A DNA stretch of 64,000 nt from contig NZ_CP110257.1 of assembly GCF_026013905.1 (NCBI RefSeq), forward strand, positions 62,001-126,000. The letters run 5' to 3'. A model generated the notes under the pieces. That model did no database searches and was not told the DNA's origin. It saw only the letters and a program-made list of their open reading frames with translations. Source of the DNA: Schlegelella aquatica. GTDB taxonomy: Bacteria > Pseudomonadota > Gammaproteobacteria > Burkholderiales > Burkholderiaceae_C. Positions 60,281 through 64,000 of the stretch are shown one piece after another (the stretch's first letter is position 1; each line of letters starts with the position of its first letter). Made by a program: the position numbers and the translations under genes.

Positions 60281-60991
60281 ATGTACGCTTGGCAGGAGGA
60301 CGACATCCAGTCCTTGCTGGCCGTCCCCGATGAGGACGAGTTGTTCGCGCGACTGACGCGCGCGGCTCAGGAACTGGGGTTCGAGTATTGTGCCTACGGG
60401 CTGCGGATGCCGTTGCCGCTGTCCAATCCGCGGGTGGCGATGTTCAACAACTACCCGCGGGCCTGGCAGGAGCGCTATCAGGCGTGCGGCTATGTCGCGG
60501 TGGACCCGACCGTGCGCCACGGCATGCGCTCCTCGCTGCCGGTGATCTGGTCCGACGACGTCTTCGCCACGACGCCGCAACTGTGGGACGAAGCCCGCCA
60601 GTTCGGGCTGCGGGTGGGCTGGGCACTCGCCTACCGCGACGCCAGCGGCATCCGCAGCCTCATGACGCTTTCGCGCGGGCAAGGGGAGATCACCCCCCAA
60701 GAGCTCGAGGCCAATCTGCCGCGCCTGTACTGGCTCACGCAGGTGGGCCACATGGGCATGGCGCAGCTCGTCGCGCCGCGCCTCATGCCCGAGATCGGCG
60801 TGCGGCTGAGCGACCGCGAGGCCGAGGTATTGCGCTGGACGGCCGACGGCAAGACCTCCAGCGACGTCGCCGAGATTCTTGGCATTTCCGAGCGCACGGT
60901 GAACTTCCACATCAACAACGCCATGGCCAAGCTCGGCGCGACCAACAAGACGGCCGCCACCATTCGCGCCGCGATGCTCGGCTTGCTCTGA
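60281..60991 (+). CDS. luxR: LuxR-type acyl-homoserine-lactone receptor/regulator
   Basis: 236 residues from ATG at 60281 (CGGAGGGTGT ahead). The autoinducer-binding domain (about 15-160) has YCAYGLRMPLPLSNPRVAMF, YPRAWQERYQACGYVAVDPT (Trp/Tyr/Asp-Pro ligand-pocket residues), PVIWSDDVF and ASGIRSLMTLSR with Gly. C-terminal LuxR HTH: LSDREAEVLRWTADGKTSSD, VAEILGISERTVNFHINNAM and KLGATNKTAATIRA. Located with a convergent rsaM-like gene and luxI downstream, so probably the cognate receptor of LuxI rather than a solo. Confidence 0.95.
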   Translation: MYAWQEDDIQSLLAVPDEDELFARLTRAAQELGFEYCAYGLRMPLPLSNPRVAMFNNYPRAWQERYQACGYVAVDPTVRHGMRSSLPVIWSDDVFATTPQLWDEARQFGLRVGWALAYRDASGIRSLMTLSRGQGEITPQELEANLPRLYWLTQVGHMGMAQLVAPRLMPEIGVRLSDREAEVLRWTADGKTSSDVAEILGISERTVNFHINNAMAKLGATNKTAATIRAAMLGLL

Positions 60992-61463
60992 GGCCCGGCG
61001 CTCGGCCGCCCGGAGCCGGGCCGTGACCCCCGCGGGGGGTGGGGCGCAAGCCCCGGGGGCAAAGATATCTGGCCCGGCGCTCGGCCGCCCGGAGCCGGGC
61101 CGACACCCCCGCGGGGGGTGGGGCGCAAGCCCCGGGGGCAAAGATACCTGGCCCGGCGCCCGGCCGCCCGAAGCCGGGCCGACACCCCCGCGGGGGGTGG
61201 GGCGCAAGCCCCGGGGGCAAAGATACCTGGCCCGGCGCTCGGCCGCCCGAAGCCGGGCCGACACCCCCGCGGGGGGTGGGGCGCAAGCCCCGGGGGCAAA
61301 GATACCTGGCCCGGCGCTCGGCCGCCCAGCCGGGCCGTGACCCCCGCCGGGGGTGGGGCGCAAGCCCCGGGGGCAAAGATACCTGGCCCGGCGCCCGGCC
61401 GCCCGGAGCCGGGCCGTGACCCCCGTGGGGGTGGGGCGCAGGCCCCCGGGGGCAAAGATGCAA
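60992..61463. repeat. Six tandem 79-bp repeats between luxR and rsaM-like genes
   Basis: Units start at 60992, 61071, 61150, 61229, 61308 and 61385. Five are 79 bases; the fifth is 77. The array begins immediately after the luxR stop. Every unit carries a GGCCCGGC...GCCGGGCC stem, an ACCCCCGCGGGGGGT-like palindrome, a GGGGCGCAAGCCCC hairpin and CAAAGATACCT. Because 79 is not a multiple of three and no frame contains stops, long false ORFs appear on both strands. Confidence 0.95.
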
Positions 61464-61477
61464 GGCCGCGGCCCGGC

Positions 61478-61996
61478 TCAACCCCGCATTCCGAGCGCGC
61501 CCGCCACCGCGGGGGGCCAGTCCAGGTGCGCCAGGTGCAGCTGCAACAGCCGCTGCGTGGCACCCGCTCCGAGGTCGTCGCCCCGCTCGTCCACCAGCAT
61601 CAAGTTGGTGCGCACTTCGCCCGCCATCCAGCGCAGGTGGCCGGCGGTCCAGCACGCCTGCCAATCCCAGCCGATCGACACCCTCGGATCGTCCCGTCCG
61701 GCCCACTCGGTGTGGCCGTACAGCTCGTCCAGGGCCTCCCCGCAGCGATGGGCACGCACGGGCCGGTCGGTGGGGTCACGCTCGCCCCAGCCGGCGAGTT
61801 CGCCACTCGCCTCCCATTCGGAATAGAGGTGCACCAGGGGCAGCCGGTGGAGCAGCCGGGTCGGCAGGCGCACGTACCCGTCGGGGGGCACCTCGGGAGT
61901 GGCTGCGGGCGCCGGCGCGCTCGGCAGGGCCCGCAGGGGCGGGGGGGCGGACGCGGGGCGGACCGGTCGCCGCATGGATCGGAGGATTCGTGTCAT
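61478..61996 (-). CDS. RsaM/TofM-like quorum-sensing modulator (tentative)
   Basis: 172 residues from ATG at 61996 (GAGG eight bases ahead). It lies convergent to luxR and divergent from luxI, exactly the location of rsaM/tofM genes in Burkholderia AHL loci. The length also fits (RsaM about 150-180). The C-terminal half is Trp-rich (YGHTEWAGRDDPRVSIGWDW, WTAGHLRWMAGE) and ends NLMLVDERGDDLGAGATQRL, LQLHLAHLDWP, reminiscent of that family. RsaM proteins damp AHL production. The N-terminal ~45 residues are Arg/Pro-rich and may be disordered. Confidence 0.6.
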   Translation of the reverse strand: MTRILRSMRRPVRPASAPPPLRALPSAPAPAATPEVPPDGYVRLPTRLLHRLPLVHLYSEWEASGELAGWGERDPTDRPVRAHRCGEALDELYGHTEWAGRDDPRVSIGWDWQACWTAGHLRWMAGEVRTNLMLVDERGDDLGAGATQRLLQLHLAHLDWPPAVAGALGMRG

Positions 61997-62114
61997 GGGG
62001 GGAACCTCGGTGTTGCTGCAGGACAAGGCGGCAACAGCTTTTCACACAGCTGACGCGCAGAAGGTGCTAGGCGCGCGCGCCGAGAAGTGTCGCAGGGAGG
62101 TCGGAGCACTCGCG

Positions 62115-62130
62115 CTGTCTGAGTTGACAG
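62115..62130. promoter_or_regulatory. lux/cep-type box upstream of luxI
   Basis: CTGTCTGAGTTGACAG, followed by TTG: close to the cep-box pattern CTGTNNGAGTTNNCAG. It lies 64 bases before luxI and in the spacer shared with the rsaM-like gene, so LuxR-AHL could control both. Confidence 0.82.
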
Positions 62131-62193
62131 TTGTTGCTGTTCGTCACGCGTCTGAACATCGGCCGCACCCCGTTGTTGCGCCCAGGAGGACGT

Positions 62194-62850
62194 GTGGAAC
62201 TCATTTGTGGCACGGGCTCCAGCCTGCCCCCCGATCTGCTGGATGCTTTGTCCGCGTACCGTTATCGGGTGTTCATCGAGACCTTGGGCTGGGACCTGCC
62301 GGCCGAGAACGGCCGGGAACAGGACCAGTTCGACACGCCCGAGACGGCCTATGTGATCGCGCGGGACCCCGACACCGGCCAGTTGCGCGGCTGTGCGCGC
62401 CTGCTGCCGAGCACGGGGCCCTACTTGCTGGCCGACGTCTTCCCTCAACTCTTGCACGGTCAGCCCGCCCCGCGCCACCCCCAGGTGTGGGAGCTCTCGC
62501 GCTTTGCCGCTATGGATTGCGGCGCGCCGCAGTCGCTCGCCCAACCGATGGAGCTCAAGGTGGCCGAGCAGATCCTCTCCGGCGCCCTCGACTACGCCCG
62601 CCGCCGCGGGGTGCAGCGTTTCATCACCGTCTCGCCGCTCGGCGTGGAGCGGCTGCTGCGCCGGGTCGGCGTGCATGCCCACCGTGCCGGCCCGCCGGTG
62701 CGCTACGGCTCCCATGCACTGTTCGCCTGCTGGATCGAGGTCGATCACCAGTCCATCGAGGCGATGCAGGTCTACACGCCCGAGCGCAGCGTGGTCATCG
62801 ACCCGGCCGCCGACCGGGCCGGCGACGCCGGTCGGGCCCTGGCAGCCTGA
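62194..62850 (+). CDS. luxI: Acyl-homoserine-lactone synthase
   Basis: 218 residues from GTG at 62194, which has AGGAGG six bases before it; the longer ATG frame from 62131 lies within the promoter and is less likely. LuxI motifs: LSAYRYRVFIETLGWDLP (Arg, Phe, Trp), EQDQFDTPETAYVIARD (two Asp), GCARLLPSTGPYLLADVFPQ and VWELSRFAA (Glu, Arg). It makes an N-acyl-homoserine lactone from SAM and acyl-ACP; acyl length is not predictable by eye. A lux-type box upstream implies positive feedback. Confidence 0.96.
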   Translation: MELICGTGSSLPPDLLDALSAYRYRVFIETLGWDLPAENGREQDQFDTPETAYVIARDPDTGQLRGCARLLPSTGPYLLADVFPQLLHGQPAPRHPQVWELSRFAAMDCGAPQSLAQPMELKVAEQILSGALDYARRRGVQRFITVSPLGVERLLRRVGVHAHRAGPPVRYGSHALFACWIEVDHQSIEAMQVYTPERSVVIDPAADRAGDAGRALAA

Positions 62851-62866
62851 ACGCCTGGCCGGCGCG

Positions 62867-64000
62867 TCATGCCGCGGCGGTGGCGCGCGAGGCGCGCTGT
62901 TGGCGTCTCAACGCCACGGCGTCGGCCGCCCGCCGTGGCGTGGCGTCGGCCAGCCTGAAGAGGTCCACGGCTTCTTCCAGCGCGCGCGATCGGTCCCGCA
63001 GCCCCGACGCGGCGGCCGCCAGCTGCTCGACCATCGCTACGTTCTGCTGGGTGATGGCGTCCAGTTCGCCGAGCGCCTCCTGAACCTGCGAGACGCCGCC
63101 GTGCTGCTCGTGGCACGCACGGCTGATCTCGCCGACGAGGGTGGACATCTCAGCGACGCGATCCACGGCGTCGTCGATCGTGCGGCCGACCTGCTCGGCC
63201 TGTTGCACGCCGACGCGAACCGTGCTTTGCGACTGCTCCACGAGGTTGCGGATGTCCTGCGCGGCCTCGGTCGTCCGGCGCGCGAGCGAGCGCACCTCGC
63301 CGGCCACGACGGCAAAGCCCCGGCCCGCCTCGCCCGCGCGCGCCGCCTCCACCGAGGCGTTGAGCGCCAGGATGTTGGTCTGGAACGAGATCTCGTCGAT
63401 CAGCCGGGTGATGTCGCCGATGCGGGTCGCGGCCGCTTCGATGGACTGCATCGTGTGCTGCATCTCTCGCGCGGCCTGAGTGCCGGCGCGTGCGGCCTCG
63501 AGGGTGGCCTCGGCCCGTGCCGACGCCTGGCGCGCCGCTTCTGACGTGCTGGCGACCGCGGAGGCGATCTCGGTCATGGCCGAGGCTGTTTGCTCCAGCC
63601 TTGCCGCCTGGGTTTCGGTGCGGCGCGAGAGGTCGTCGTTGCCGGCGGCGATCTCCTGCGCCGCGAGCGAGACGTGCTCCATCTCCCGCTGCGCATCGCG
63701 CAGCACGGACATCAGATTGACGCGCAGCTGCGCCAGCGACTGCCAGAGCCTCTCCAGGGCCGGGTGGCGAGAAGGCGGCGGCACGATGGCCAGGTCGCAA
63801 CCCGCCAGGCGATCGACATACTCCCTCATCGGCCCGAGACGGCGCCGGCCGCCCCACTGCATGCCGACGTGGCCGACCAGGGCGAGCCCCAGGGCTGCGG
63901 CCCAGCCCATCCCGTCGCCGGCCCCACCGAGCGTGGGCGCGGCCTGTCCGATCACGAAGCCGCCGATCGCGAGCAGCGCGGGCAGGGGATTGCGCACCAG
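62867..64000 (-). CDS. Methyl-accepting chemotaxis protein (5' end beyond window)
   Basis: The frame is open to the window edge; GTG at 63997 would give 376 residues but the true start is probably outside. Visible helices FVIGQAAP...[17 protein letters not shown] suggest a short membrane region. The signalling domain has the invariant hairpin tip [40 protein letters not shown], and long heptad coiled coils ([20 protein letters not shown]). Ligand domain missing from view. C-terminus is Arg/Ala-rich without the NWETF pentapeptide. Convergent with luxI, stops 14 bases apart. Confidence 0.93.
   Translation of the reverse strand: MVRNPLPALLAIGGFVIGQAAPTLGGAGDGMGWAAALGLALVGHVGMQWGGRRRLGPMREYVDRLAGCDLAIVPPPSRHPALERLWQSLAQLRVNLMSVLRDAQREMEHVSLAAQEIAAGNDDLSRRTETQAARLEQTASAMTEIASAVASTSEAARQASARAEATLEAARAGTQAAREMQHTMQSIEAAATRIGDITRLIDEISFQTNILALNASVEAARAGEAGRGFAVVAGEVRSLARRTTEAAQDIRNLVEQSQSTVRVGVQQAEQVGRTIDDAVDRVAEMSTLVGEISRACHEQHGGVSQVQEALGELDAITQQNVAMVEQLAAAASGLRDRSRALEEAVDLFRLADATPRRAADAVALRRQQRASRATAAA

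Noticed and set aside
60992..61463. CRISPR array
   Set aside because: Units are contiguous 79-base direct repeats with no unique spacers and no cas genes nearby.
61023..62053. Long frames on both strands through the 79-bp array
   Set aside because: The repeat has no stop codon in any frame and a period not divisible by three, so every frame stays open by chance.

Overview
The window is GC-rich, densely coding, chromosomal DNA from a betaproteobacterium of the order Burkholderiales. Pointers are the Bug/TctC-type periplasmic binding protein, the run recA-recX-DUF2889-sucC-sucD-terC followed by a type IV pilin, a histone-H1-like/SWIB fusion, and a LuxR / RsaM-like / LuxI arrangement. A Sphaerotilaceae or Comamonadaceae genus (Caldimonas/Schlegelella-like) is my inference, not something read directly. 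I saw no rRNA or tRNA gene, insertion sequence, prophage or CRISPR array.

Layout. 1-8769 (minus) is an orphan type VI secretion island: a VgrG with a transthyretin-like tail, a Tle4-like lipase effector, its Tli4-like immunity protein, then a vgrG remnant, a second effector and a second immunity gene cut by the window edge. 8.9-18.4 kb holds a Bug protein, a hybrid sensor kinase, several tiny ORFs, an NCS2 permease, a TetR regulator with two matching operators (its own, and one before a 38-residue membrane protein), a cupin, an oxidoreductase-like mini-protein and a K+ channel. 18.4-24.2 kb is a peptide-type ABC importer with its binding protein divergent. 24.2-33.4 kb carries a flavin reductase, trxC, a DMT exporter, a second hybrid kinase, an AmpG-like permease, an M48 protease, an MBL hydrolase, a beta-propeller lipoprotein and the SWIB protein.

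33.6-41.8 kb: an FMN-dependent 2-hydroxyacid oxidase, a Fur-box-controlled siderophore receptor with a PiuC-type dioxygenase, a TerC protein behind a yybP-ykoY manganese riboswitch, and a BepA-like protease. 41.9-49.2 kb: moaC, a pilin glycosylation-type ligase, a nucleotide-sugar dehydrogenase, a sigma54-driven pilin, a cyclic-nucleotide phosphodiesterase-like MBL protein and an FHA/PP2C pair. 49.4-54.8 kb: terC2, sucD, sucC, DUF2889, recX and recA with a LexA box. 54.9-64 kb: a MarR regulator, a TctDE-like two-component pair, a secreted lipase with its foldase, then a quorum-sensing locus (luxR, a 79-bp tandem repeat array, an rsaM-like gene, a lux-type box, luxI) and a chemoreceptor.

The most notable items are the duplicated T6SS cassette with near-identical adaptor/effector-tag DNA and an in-frame microhomology deletion; the 79-bp array between convergent luxR and rsaM-like genes; the TetR/38-residue membrane protein circuit; and several genes whose -10-like hexamers lie so close to the start codon that their mRNAs may be leaderless.
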